NCBI GenBank assembly: GCA_001661515.1
Contig: LUVW01000004.1
Coordinates: forward strand, 742,845-806,844
DNA length: 64,000 bases
From: Capniomyces stellatus
Taxonomy: Eukaryota > Kickxellomycota > Harpellomycetes > Harpellales > Legeriomycetaceae
Direction: 5' to 3'
Made by a program: the position numbers and the translations under genes. The notes under the pieces were generated by a model. That model saw nothing but the letters and a program-made list of their open reading frames with translations, was not told the origin of the DNA and did not search any database. How positions within the stretch are numbered: position 1 is the stretch's first letter; each line of letters opens with the position of its first letter. Shown here in pieces: positions 30,423-41,027 of this stretch.

Positions 30423-32371
30423 CTAAATAACCTCATAGTTTTTACAAATGCTGTACAGATACCCCAAACTATGGCTGGTTTTTATGCTCGCCAATCTGCA
30501 GTCCCTAAGTATACCCTTTTCAACAGATTCTCTATTTTTTCCGTTGTTGTTAACTACCATTGGCTCAGAGTACCGCCCTTTAAATTTGATGTAGAATCGA
30601 TAGATGTAAAGTGCCGCAACTGTGTATACCAGCACCCTCAACAGCACCCTTAGCACGTTCTCCTGGCTAAAAATCATCTTGATTCTGTGTATGTAGCTGT
30701 TTTCTGATACCGTGCCTTCATCCTCGTAGTAGTTTTCCAGGTAGTTGCTATTGTAGCCGCAGCTTAGTCGATATCTGTTGATGCTTGAGATTAGCTCCCC
30801 CTGTATACACCCGTCGCGTCGACGGCTTGATTCTACACCGCCGTTCTGTTCAACGATGTTGCCGTATACACCCTGTAAATTTATGAGCATTGCTGAGATT
30901 ACACCTCCGATTACACCCCCAACAACTAGCCAGGTGTGAGAGTAGGGTGTAAGCCAAACTGCGCTCATTAGAACAGCTACAGCTAATGCTTTCAAGTGAG
31001 AAAACCCACTAAAACTTCTGTCCAATTTTTGAGGCCTACTCTGCAAACTACGATACGACCCATCATAGTCATTTGTGTTGGTTTTTGCAAACGTATTTGT
31101 TGCAAAATCAAAGTATATAATCAAGTACACCGTCAGCAATCCGAACAGCGAGGGAATCGGACCCGCACCAATGGAAATTGTAGGCAACATACTGGCAGCT
31201 AGAACCGACCCCGAAACTCCTGCATAGACGTAAACTATCAACGTATTTAACGACCCCACTAGGCCTTCAACCTTTTTTCCAACTGTAAAATGGACAATCA
31301 GTATAAATATGTACTGGAGTACACCTGAGGGCAAAAGCATACTTGTCACAAATCTGTATTCCTGAAAGTTGAATCTTTTGTTTGGTTTGTTGGCCACTTT
31401 TTTCGAACCTCCCTTTTTTGAGAGGCTCTCCGTCCTTTCAGCATTGCTCACACCGCTGGCGTTGTGTATATTGCAATAATCCTTTAAGTTGCAATGGCCA
31501 CTATTGCTTTTTTTAAGAGCAGTGGATCTGCTCGCCATGTGATGGTTTGGGCACGACAACGACTTTTTGAATAAAAATGGCGATACTCGCATGCATGGTC
31601 CAAATACTGACCCCATTAAAACCAAAGTCTATTGAAGCCAATTTAACCCAACATTCATGTTAGCTATTTTGGCTATTTGAATTATACTACAATTAAATGC
31701 ATTCCAATACCACATACCTCGGGTTTAGAAAACAGCAGATATCCAAACTTTGAGTCGTTGTTTAAATGTTTGGCGGTATTTATGTGATCAAACCTCAGCG
31801 AGGCAGCAAGAAGGCAAAACTGCACAGCCGAGACCATCAACATTGCCCAGTTCCGTCTAATGGCACCTAAAATATAAAGAAAATTCATCCGAACCCCTTT
31901 GCACCGCTTGCTGCATTCCCTGCCACTCTTTGGTCTAAATGACACAACTTGGTCATTTCGCTCACTGTAACACTTGCAGCTGTCGCTGTCCATATCACTT
32001 GCGTATCCCATTCCACCTAGTCTATCTTGAGTTGAGTAGTAGCTTCTGTTTTTTATATAGACCGGAGTTCCAAAATCACCGATTTCGTCAAAAGGTTCAA
32101 TCTCGCTTGTACCATCGCCTTCCTGATCAGCTTTTTTTAGTAATGTGTTTCGTACGTCTGATACAAACGCATTGTGTGACACCCCGTTGATTTTTACCTT
32201 TTGGTATTTTTTCGAGTAAATCAAGGTCTTATTGTCAACTGTCTCATCTTCGTTGCACGGCGAGGGTTCGCTCTCGCTGCATGATATCCCCAGACCCTCC
32301 ATTTCCCCCGGAAATGTGTTAAACTCGCTTATGATATCAAACATAAATCTCCCTCTGTTTTTATCTCCCAT
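30423..32371 (-). CDS. Rhomboid-like membrane protein, probable pseudoprotease, 2 exons
   Basis: Exons 32371-31718 and 31628-30423, donor GTATGT, phase 0, 619 aa. A 170-residue acidic cytosolic N-terminus leads to TM1 (residues about 180-200). A long lumenal loop contains the fungal rhomboid signature (MGSVFGPCMR, then Cys-containing segments CPNH and C...YCNIHNASG). The membrane core follows: EYRFVTSMLLPSGVLQYIFI, then VYAGVSGSVLAASMLPT and ISIGAGPIPSLFGLLTVYLI. Active rhomboids have G-x-S-G in this last position; here it reads GAGPIPS, and TM6 lacks the usual H-x-x-G-G spacing (SHTWLVVGG). The catalytic Ser/His pair therefore seems lost. This resembles iRhoms, which guide client proteins in the secretory pathway. 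A further TM sits near the C-terminus. Confidence 0.65.
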
Positions 32372-33568
32372 TGTAGCTGTATCCTGGGCTTATCTACTTT
32401 TACTTGTAGTGTTGATCCGAGCTTATTGTCACTGATAGAGATTTGTGTTATAAAGCTTGGTTTATAAATGCTAATGTACTTGAGTGTAGAGTGTTGAGTG
32501 TTATGCAATATGTATTATGATATTAGTTAAGTTTACTATAAAAATGAAACTAGTTTGATGTAGCTTTGTAATTGATGCAAATGCATGTATGTATTGTGTT
32601 TTTAAAGTTTAAGGCTTCAAATGCTAAATGAATAAAGAAAGTAGATATTTTTGATTGAATTCTAATGAAGTCTTTTATGGTTTAAATACCAGAGTTCAGT
32701 TTTGACTCAGCAAGGAATATTGAAAAAAAAGGCTGTAAACGACAAATATACTCAAAAATATAGTGAGTGATGTAGGTAGCATAATAAAAAACAAGGTCGA
32801 GTCGCAATTTAATAAATGTTGCTTTCTAGATCCAAACATATTAATTAGTTGGATTCCCGAGAAGAAAAATAATAATTGGGGTAATGGAGGAAATATACTA
32901 GCAATAATCTAATCGAATATACTGATAATTAGAAAGCAGTTCTAGCGGATAAGATTTGGAGTAGGTAGACGCAACCAACTCTATACAGGTTCTTGAGATA
33001 TTCAATAGTATTACGAGTAGCCGAGTAGAGCGTTTAAAAACACAAGTAAACCCCTCTTAATCCTAATAGTCTGGTGTTTGGCTTTACCTCGACATTTTAT
33101 TAATTGTACTAAGGCTTGATAGTGCAGCTAATATGAAATAAATGTGGCTAAAAGTACCGCATAAATTAGCAAATGACAGTAATGTATAAACGGTGTCAGC
33201 TTTTACGGTGCTAAACAGTTTGCCGGGTTTAAAGTTTCTTCAAAATTGCCGTTCAGCAAATTAGAATTCAAGGTTTTATAAGTATAAAAATGAATCGATT
33301 CGATTATTTAAAAAAAAAATTAATTCAATAAAGAAAAAAAATTTCCAATTATAATTAGTAAGAAGAAAAAAGTGATGGATTTTGTGCTTTTAAAATGACA
33401 AAATTAGAGTGGAAAAAAAATTTTAATTCAAGAAACGAGGAAATATAGCTTTTTTTTTACAAGGATTCGTTGGTAAACTGTTAGAATCAAAATTGGAGAG
33501 GCTTATTAAAACGAAAAAAGAACGGATATAAAAACGAAAATAAAGATAGACGAGTTTGGAAAACAAAA
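32372..33568. other. Divergent intergenic region, 1.2 kb
   Basis: AT-rich, with no frame that looks coding. It separates the minus-strand rhomboid-like gene from plus-strand NOP16. The 33480-33568 part is purine-rich and forms the NOP16 leader. Confidence 0.5.
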
Positions 33569-34614
33569 ATGGCAAATCCACGTGCAAGAAGAGTAGTGAA
33601 AAACCCAAGCCTCAAGGTGTCTAGAAAAACAAGAAAGTCAAAGAGAAAGGTTACATTCAAAGGACATCATTTGCTAAAAGACAATTGGAACAGCAAGGCG
33701 TCAGTTTCCGAGAATTACAAAAGGGTGGGGTTGGTGGCCAAATTGAATGGTGTGTCGGGAGGTATAGATAAGAAGGTGTGGAAAAACGTTCCTTCATACC
33801 AAAATAAGGAAAAGGAAAGCCAGAATAAGTCAGGAGAGGAGAATGAGTTTGCAGATATCGAGGAAATGCTTGGGTCAAATGATTCAGGAAATCAATATGC
33901 CAAGCTAGGAGGCAAGAACATTGACGAGTTGTCAGAGGAACAAATCAAGAATCTGATTCCTGAGGGATATGGTGTTATTAGACGCGATGCAGAGGGAAAT
34001 GTAGAAAGCATTATTGTTCCTGATGCTGTAGATCCATTAGATAGCGATGAAGAAGTGGTGGTCAAGCCAAAGACAGAAATCGCTGGCAGTAAGTGCAGAG
34101 TTTAGTATAATTGACTTTATATTTATTTATTTATTCTATTACTATTGTTATAAACAATTTACTTGGTGAGCGGAAAATGCAAAGAGTTTGTAGTTGGCAA
34201 ACCCGGTTAATTGATTGCTTCAATGTGGTGCCAAACGGTCTAACCCTGTAACAATAACTGCTTGATCTGGTTTAGAACTTGAGTTTATTTCAAAAAACAT
34301 TGCTAAAAGTGAGCGGTGGTGTTCGGACGGCGAGCTATTTTTTATCCAAGAGATGATAAACAAACACGGTCTTGATTTTGAGGTAAGTTTACAAATATAT
34401 AAAGTGAATACATGATTTTTCACCTTTTTTTGATGAGGTTTAGTAGGGGTTTGGGGTGTTTTTTTTTTGTAAAGTAGCCTTGATATTGATTGTGATTGGT
34501 TCTGTTAATTGGTTATAGGCGATGTTTTGGGATGCAAAACTTAACGTACAGCAACTTACAGCCAAGCAGCTAGAGAACAAAGTCAATAAGTTTTTAAAGA
34601 CAATGAAGCAATAA
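33569..34614 (+). CDS. NOP16: Ribosome biogenesis protein NOP16, 3 exons
   Basis: Exons 33569-34088, 34276-34382, 34519-34614, in phase, 240 aa. NOP16 acts in nucleolar 60S subunit assembly. The very basic start (residues 1-30), LLKDNWNSKASVSENYKRVGLVAKLN, the acidic middle and NLIPEGYGVIRRDAEGNV match the family. Exons 2-3 give the conserved C-terminus: F-I-x-E-M-I-N-K-H-G-L-D-F-E, AMFWDAKLNVQQLTAKQLENKV and a Lys-rich end. Intron 1 has donor GTAAGT. Confidence 0.88.
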
Positions 34615-35094
34615 TCTGGTCTTGAGTCAAAATATAAGAAACGAAAAGAAACGAAAAGAAAAGAGAAAAAAAACAAAGCAAGAGTCCTACCAGCTCTTTT
34701 ACTGCAATGTTTCCTATCAAGCTATTATAACTATTACTAAAATTTCTATTTTTTCTTTTATCTTCTTTTCTATTTTCTATTTACTAATCTATACAAGGTT
34801 CACACTTGTCTCTATTCTATAAATAAATACAAATATATACATCAACGCATAACAAAGTGTGATATATGTTTCCCATTACCAATTTGTAGCAGTGGCGAAT
34901 CGGGTGACAATTATTTATCTTTAAAGCAGGCTTTTACTTTATGTTTTGTGTTGGTTCAAAAAGGTACAAACAATTAAGGAGAGTGACCGAAATGGATGGC
35001 AAAATCCCCGAGTAGAGAATAAAGTAAAAACTGACTAAAAAGAAAAAAAAGAAGAAAAAAAAAAAACGAATCGATTGCTGAAATACCATACCAT
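34615..35094. other. Intergenic between convergent NOP16 and LYC1
   Basis: 3' flanks only: purine run AACGAAAAGAAACG at 34640-34675, T/C-rich 34690-34800, and an A run at 35040-35065. No gene seen. Confidence 0.5.
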
Positions 35095-36222
35095 CTAGAC
35101 CCATGCGTAGTTGTTGTTTAAAATCCAATCAACCTGCTCGCCATCCTTTCCGTTAAAGTTGGCTAGACTTGGGATAGAGGCGTCTTTGTGCGTTGTTGTA
35201 GCGCCAAACTGTTCGATTAGAATGTCTTTGTGGATTTTGTCCAGATTCCACGCGATTATTTTGTTTAAAGAGTACTTTTTGCACTCCAAAACAACAGCTT
35301 CAATCAATGGCTTGACGTCCTGAGGGTTTTCAAAGCGAGCCCTCAAGATATAAATAGAGTTGTCTCTGAACTTTGGAGCCCAGATTATAAAGCTGGGGAG
35401 CGGAATGCTATCTAGTTTGGCCTTGTCGGCGCATCCATGCTTTATAACAGGTTCACCGCTTCCGCTGTTGATGTAGGCACCAAAAACATTGACGTTTTCA
35501 ACGCCAAAACATCTAAAAGCCTCAAACTTTTCACGCGCCCATCGCCATTGGTACGCTGAGATATCAGGCAAAATGAGAAACTGTGTTTTTTTTGACGAAT
35601 CAAGAAGCTTGAACTCTTCTCGCAGTCTCTTGCAGTCGATGTATGCCACGTCTTTGGCCAGCTCCTCGTCAATCAAGCTTACGTTTGGCTGCATCCTCAG
35701 ATTCTCTAAATCAACCAGTTTGCCTAAAGCAGACACATCGATGTCAGTGGTTACCAGTGGATGTACCTCCCACCCAAACTTTGCATAAAACTTGTCTCCA
35801 ATGTCAGAGTACAGACTTGAAGCTGCTCCGAGCTGTGAAAGGTTCTTGTATAGCTGCGAGATCATGCCATTTGCGTAGCCTTTGCCTCTGTTTTCCTTAG
35901 GACAAAACACAGTGGCAACAGAGTAACAGTAGATATCCTCAACCTCGTCTTTTCCCAGGTGCTTGATTAGCGCTTTGCGTTTGAATGATTCAACCGAGGT
36001 TTTAAAGTTCAAAGAGCCTGAAACACCCAGGTTTTCGCTTTTAGGACCATACAGCCACACCGTCAAGTTTTCTGAAGTAAAAGTCTGGCTCGATAGCAGC
36101 TTTTCTCTGTCATTGTAGCAGGCTGCATCCATGACTTGCGCACCCCATTCTATATGTGTCCTAGCCCATGTAGATCTTATCTGCTCAGTTGTTGTCGCAG
36201 GAACCAATTCAAATTCATCCAT
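35095..36222 (-). CDS. LYC1: LYC1-like lysine N-acetyltransferase (GNAT fold)
   Basis: 375 aa, single exon, ATG 36222. Lyc1 in yeasts N6-acetylates free lysine as the first step of lysine degradation. The acetyl-CoA site is visible in SVATVFCPKENRGKGYANGM (R-G-K-G-Y-A). It is followed by LYSDIGDKFYAKFGWEVHPL, a motif typical of the Lyc1 group rather than generic GNATs. The C-terminal half (FLILPDISAYQWRWAREKFEAF, FIIWAPKFRDNSIYILR and DWILNNNYAW near the end) matches the family's second domain, and the length is usual. Divergent from the PP2C gene. Exact substrate is inferred from family likeness. Confidence 0.78.
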   Translation of the reverse strand: MDEFELVPATTTEQIRSTWARTHIEWGAQVMDAACYNDREKLLSSQTFTSENLTVWLYGPKSENLGVSGSLNFKTSVESFKRKALIKHLGKDEVEDIYCYSVATVFCPKENRGKGYANGMISQLYKNLSQLGAASSLYSDIGDKFYAKFGWEVHPLVTTDIDVSALGKLVDLENLRMQPNVSLIDEELAKDVAYIDCKRLREEFKLLDSSKKTQFLILPDISAYQWRWAREKFEAFRCFGVENVNVFGAYINSGSGEPVIKHGCADKAKLDSIPLPSFIIWAPKFRDNSIYILRARFENPQDVKPLIEAVVLECKKYSLNKIIAWNLDKIHKDILIEQFGATTTHKDASIPSLANFNGKDGEQVDWILNNNYAWV

Positions 36223-36560
36223 CGTCTTTATTGTTTTACTTTTCTATACTATAGTTTAAGCGTTCAAACCTCTTGTTGTCTTTTTATAAACAGTGTTCTG
36301 TTTGTATAGTATGTGTGAGTGTTTTTGCTTTGTTTTGTTTTGATACAAGTAGATACTTTATTGCCAGCGGTTCGAATTCAAATATAAACTCCAAACAATT
36401 TCAAGAAAGTTCTACAGCAAGTTTACATTAAAGTCAAAACATCAATAAAAGCAAAAGCAAATCTGTGCAAACCTGAGTAAAATCAAGAAAAATTTGCCAA
36501 GATATCCCTTTTTTTCCAATCAAACAAAAAAAACAAATACCCAATTTCAGCTAAAAAAAA

Positions 36561-36600
<40 letters not shown>

Positions 36601-36814
36601 GTAAAAAAAAAAAAAAAGTATACATTTCAACTAAAATAATCAAGGAGAAAAGTAGTCCAAAACCGGAATATATCCTGGTCCAACTTAAAAAGGGTCAATG
36701 ATATATAAAAAATATATATTCATTGTTTCATATTCTTTATTAACAGCATTTTTTTTGTAGGCAATTGGTACTTTTAAATCTTTGGTTAGCAAACAGGAGT
36801 AAGAAAAGGAATTG
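36223..36814. other. Divergent promoter region with long A tracts
   Basis: Between LYC1 (minus) and the PP2C gene (plus). Two A tracts joined by ATAGT lie at 36549-36618. Such poly(dA) tracts usually keep promoters nucleosome-poor. No gene. Confidence 0.5.
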
Positions 36815-38237
36815 ATGTTTTACAAAAGGGGATTAGGTCTGGGACTAGAAAAGTTGAATACATTAAAGTTCAATTCACACAATTTAACGAAAAGAGCATG
36901 TTATGTAGTAAATGGTAAGTTCGTTCAAAAGGACCGGCTTTTTTTGTATTTTTTTTTTTTTTTGGAGTTGGAATAATTTGGTTTGGAAATACTTTGGATT
37001 AGTTACCGGAGATTGTAAATGAACTTTGTTGAATGGCTTGTACTGGCAATAGGGGACAATAATCACACAAGAAGAACGAGCAGTCTGAAGAGTTACACGT
37101 TTTGCCACGCGGGGTATGGGATTCCCAAAACCAGAAATAAGACGAAAAAGGGGGTAGTGGAGAAACTGGGCAATGGAGTTGTCAACCCGTTAGATTTATA
37201 TACAAAGTCTGGGCTGTGTGTAAATGTGGGAGAGGATGCGTACTTTAATCGGGGCGATGCGATTGGGGTAGCTGATGGAGTTGGTGGTTGGTCGGACAAA
37301 GAAATGGCGAATCCGGCACTTTTTTCAACAAGCTTGATGTACTATGCTCATAACGAAATGACTAGGTACGAGGACATTGAGGACGACATGTTTCTGCGCT
37401 ACAACGATGCCTCACCAGTAGACGTTTTAAGCGCAGCCTTCAAGAACACAAAGGAGGAACTGAAAAAATTGAAACTAAAGGGGTCTTCAACAGCGTGCAT
37501 TGCAATGCTGATTGGAGACGAACTAAGAGTTGCAAATCTAGGAGATTGTGGGCTGGTGGTGATACGAGAGGGCGACATGATATTCCGAACCGAAGAACAG
37601 CAGCACTCGTTCAACTACCCTTACCAGTTGGGAACAGAGGAGCATCTAGACGCGCCAACAGATGCTCAAGTGTTTCGAATCCGGGTGAAAAAAGGCGATT
37701 TGATCATTCTCGCTACTGACGGAATGTTTGATAATCTGTTTGATGAAGATATTTTAGAGGAAGTCGATCTATGTATACCCCCCAAGCTGAAACCCCAGCC
37801 AGCACCACCAAAGCAGACTGGTGCGACCCAGAGAAATCCCGAGCCTCGAAAGGTATTTTTTTTTAACTTTGAATAAAATCTCATTTACCCATATTTTATT
37901 TATTCTACCCTCCCCCCTCTACTTTATTTTTTTCTTGAGAAAATCAATTGTAATCCAAACTTTATGTAAACTAACCTGTAAATATCCATCCTTATTAACT
38001 AAATAGCCTTCTGTCGAAGCCTCTCATTTCCCCCAACTTTACTTGGATCCAATGAAAATCAGCCGAAGTCTGGTTGAAAGAGCCTATAGAGTCAGTGTAG
38101 ACAGCGGATGCACCGAAAGTCCATTTCAAGCACGGGCTATATACGAGGGTCTTTACTATCACGGTGGGAAGGCCGATGACATCACGGTAGTTTCTGCCAT
38201 TATCACCGACTTGGAAGATTCTCCCAATCGCCGCTAA
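36815..38237 (+). CDS. PTC7: Mitochondrial-type PP2C phosphatase (PTC7/PPTC7 group), 3 exons
   Basis: Exons 36815-36914, 37053-37852, 38007-38237, in phase, 376 aa. PPTC7/Ptc7 is a Mn/Mg-dependent Ser/Thr phosphatase of mitochondria that regulates coenzyme Q synthesis and import. Metal-site motifs are GEDAYF, VADGVGGWSD, ANLGDCG, ATDGMFDN and GGKADDITV. SSTACI and EEQQHSFNYPYQL are specific to this group. The first exon (MFYKRGLGLG...LTKRACYVV) has the Arg/Lys-rich, acid-poor look of a mitochondrial leader. A frame continuing into intron 2 stops soon after, so splicing is needed for the last metal site. Confidence 0.87.
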
Positions 38238-39026
38238 CACCTTTCCCACTCTCTCCTTTCTTTTCTACTTTTCTTTTATTTTTTCCATTTGTTATTGATT
38301 TTTTTTACTTTTTTTCATTTACTCTTCATTCTTTTGTTCTGGGCTTTTTTTTTTTTTATCCCTGTTGTATAATATCTTTCTATCACTTTGTTTTATTCTT
38401 TTTTTTTTCCAATCGCTTCTTTCTTTTTTATTTATTTACTTGGGTTTTCAATAATATAGAATTAATACCAGCAAGCAAAGTTTCTCAGTGCATTGTGTAC
38501 GACTTTGGATCTCGAATTGAGGGAGGGGGGGGGGGGGGCANNNNNNNNNNNNNNNNNNNNNNNNNNNNNNNNNNNNNNNNNNNNNNNNNNGGGGGGGGGG
38601 GGGGGGGGGGCAACTCTACTCTGCTACTGTGTTCTACAAGGCGTTTCTGGTACACACACTGCCGATTCAGTTTCACCAATTGTGATGATATTACAAGACA
38701 TTTTAAACATGTTTGTATGCATGAGCTGCATATTTCAGCAGCCTGATGTACAACCCTTGGATGGTTAGTTACTCGAGAGCTCTTGTTGGTCAAGGCTATA
38801 CCTTTATTTGTATAAACTCCAAACAAACAAATAGCCGAATAAATACTCCTATATCTATCAAGACTTCTTACTCTTTGTAGGAATAGCTCTGTCTTTACAT
38901 TTACACCTGTCTATATCCAAAATAAAATAAAATATACAACAGTCTATTCTACTTTATAAATAAAAAACAAAAAAAGGAAGAAAAAAAAAAAAAAAAAGAG
39001 AAAGAAAACGAGATCAAAAAAGCGTT
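38238..39026. other. Intergenic with assembly gap between G runs
   Basis: 38238-38450 is T/C-rich 3' flank. G runs at 38521-38538 and 38591-38610 enclose 50 Ns. Short frames across the gap are not credible. 38970-39026 is a purine-rich leader of the next gene. Confidence 0.5.
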
Positions 39027-39773
39027 ATGACGAGCCACGATGGAGATATTTTGAGTATGGACACGAAATTAAAAGTGTTTTTCAAGACCAACAATCTGGA
39101 CGACTTTATCCGGATACTGTTCAGATACATAGCTGCGGCTTCAATAGCGTTTGGGCTGTTCCATGTGTTTATAGGCAGTAGAAACAGAAAGGTGTCGTTG
39201 TTTGTGATAGGATTCAGCTCTGTATTTCTGTTTTCATTGATGTTTTATTTTGCGATTGGGCAGTACATTGAAGACTACAAGAATCCGTCAGAGTTCTTTT
39301 TGGTGTTTATGATATTGTCGGGGCTTGGAGTGGGCTCGCTGTCAGCACAGTACAAGACATTGGGAAACATATTGGTGTCCTGTTGGGTGGGCTTTTATGC
39401 GGCATACATGCTTACGTTTACCTTGTTGCACAAATACCTTGACTATGAGTTTCTAAACCTGGCGTCAATTTTTGTTATGAGTGCGGTTGTTATGGTCCCA
39501 GCGTTTCTTTACGAAAGGAGCACGCCCAAGATATACATTGCATTTATTGGGGCTTCTGAGCTGTTGTTTGGGATCAGCTACTATATTGAGTTTAATTTTT
39601 ATTCAGGGATTTTTGCGTTTATTACGTTTGTCTACAACAAGTATGATGCGGATTTAGAGCAGGATATTGTTGTTTATTTTTCAATTCTAGCCTTGACGCT
39701 AATCGGCGTTTGCTTCCAGACCAAGCTAAAGAGCTACAGTTACAGAAATGTTGTTATAATAGAAGACTATTGA
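39027..39773 (+). CDS. Seven-pass membrane protein, TMEM198/TM7S3-like (DUF4203)
   Basis: 248 aa, single exon. About 30 polar residues precede seven hydrophobic segments at roughly 32-50, 56-77, 88-106, 112-135, 143-161, 168-190 and 215-236, ending in a short polar tail. The regular short loops and small glycine motifs (SGLGVGSLSAQY, GLFHVFIG) resemble the DUF4203 domain of fungal and animal TMEM198-type proteins, whose biochemical role is poorly known. Assignment rests on topology and general style, not on a diagnostic motif. Confidence 0.55.
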   Translation: MTSHDGDILSMDTKLKVFFKTNNLDDFIRILFRYIAAASIAFGLFHVFIGSRNRKVSLFVIGFSSVFLFSLMFYFAIGQYIEDYKNPSEFFLVFMILSGLGVGSLSAQYKTLGNILVSCWVGFYAAYMLTFTLLHKYLDYEFLNLASIFVMSAVVMVPAFLYERSTPKIYIAFIGASELLFGISYYIEFNFYSGIFAFITFVYNKYDADLEQDIVVYFSILALTLIGVCFQTKLKSYSYRNVVIIEDY

Positions 39774-41027
39774 AGTGGTATGTTTGTACAGGCATGTAAT
39801 CTAGCGTGACATGCCAGATGTCTTGCAGAGTATGAGAGGTGGAGGCGGATACAGATTGTATAGTATATATTGTAAGTAGTAGTTTTGATAGCTTGGGGCG
39901 AGTTTGATTGCCAAGCAGAGTAATAATACATTTAAAGAATTGGCATTAAATCTCAATAAAAAGGAGAAAAAAAAATAGTAGAAAAGAAATAATTTAATAG
40001 AGTCGAGTGGAATTCACTTGAGATTTCAATGGGATAAATAAAATGAGTGGACAAGAATAAAGTCGAGTTAGGTAATTAGTTCACACAAGATTTAATAAAA
40101 TCTAGCAACAAAGATGGTAAAACAAAAAACAAAAACAAAAACAAAAACAGAAACAGAAACAAAAATAAGAATAAGTAAGGTAAAATAGGGCCAAAATGCT
40201 CTTCAGTTATTGGCATTTATAAAAAAAATGTTGGGAAATAGTTTTATTCAAGTGAAAGTGAAGAAAGTAATAAGGCAGGAAGGAAAGAAATAACAATCAA
40301 TTAAAATGTAGCAAAAGAAAGAACAAAAAAGAAAAAAAGAAAAAAGAAGGGTGTATTAATAATAAGGTTGTAAAGTGATAAATAAAAGTTGAATTGAAAG
40401 CAAAAAAAAGTAAAAGTGAAAATCGAATTAGAAATTTCAGTAATAAAAAAAAAAAAAATCGAATTCGAGCAAAGTGATAAAAAAATGAGGGGGTGGTGGT
40501 CCGGTAAATAAAAGATAAAAAAAATAAAGATTAAACCAAATATGTAAGGTTTTAAAATAACTGATACTAGAAAGAAAAAACTAGAAAAAGAGGACAGAAA
40601 AACAAACAAATAAAGGAAGAAGGAAAAAAGTATCGGTGTAGCTGCAAATCGTAGCGGATAATAATAACAGCAACAGAAACATAGAGTGCTGCAACAAAAA
40701 GAAGAAAAAGCGAAAAAAGGAAAGAAAGACAAAGTGATAGGAATACAACAAGGTGATTGAGTTTTTAGTTTCCAAAGGTAGACAGAAGGAAAGGGTTAAA
40801 TTTTCATCAGCTGAGCTAAATTAGTTTGTTTTTATTGTTTCAAAGCAGCAGTAAGAGCAAAAGGAAGAAAAAGAGGGAGATAAAAAAGAACGACAAAAGC
40901 ATAAAAGAGTCGGAAAAAGTAAACGGGGGGGGGAGGAGGAGTAAAAAAAAAAAAACAGAATAAAGCAGAGTAGAATAGCAATAGTTGGCAATAGTTGTCA
41001 GGGAAATAAGTAGGTAACAAGAAAAGA
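39774..41027. other. Long purine-rich leader region upstream of SLA1
   Basis: About 1.2 kb with no gene. 40090-40980 is strikingly purine-rich on the plus strand (AAAACAAAAAC, GGAAGAAAAAGAGGG and similar). It resembles the 700 bp before PAT1 and, on the opposite strand, the DNA before GCP2. Confidence 0.55.

Noticed and set aside
36366..36378. GGTTCGAATTC resembling a tRNA B box
   Set aside because: The flanks cannot form T-arm or acceptor stems; single motif by chance.
38493..38826. Frames crossing the G-run gap
   Set aside because: They consist mainly of Ns and homopolymer-coded Gly/Pro.
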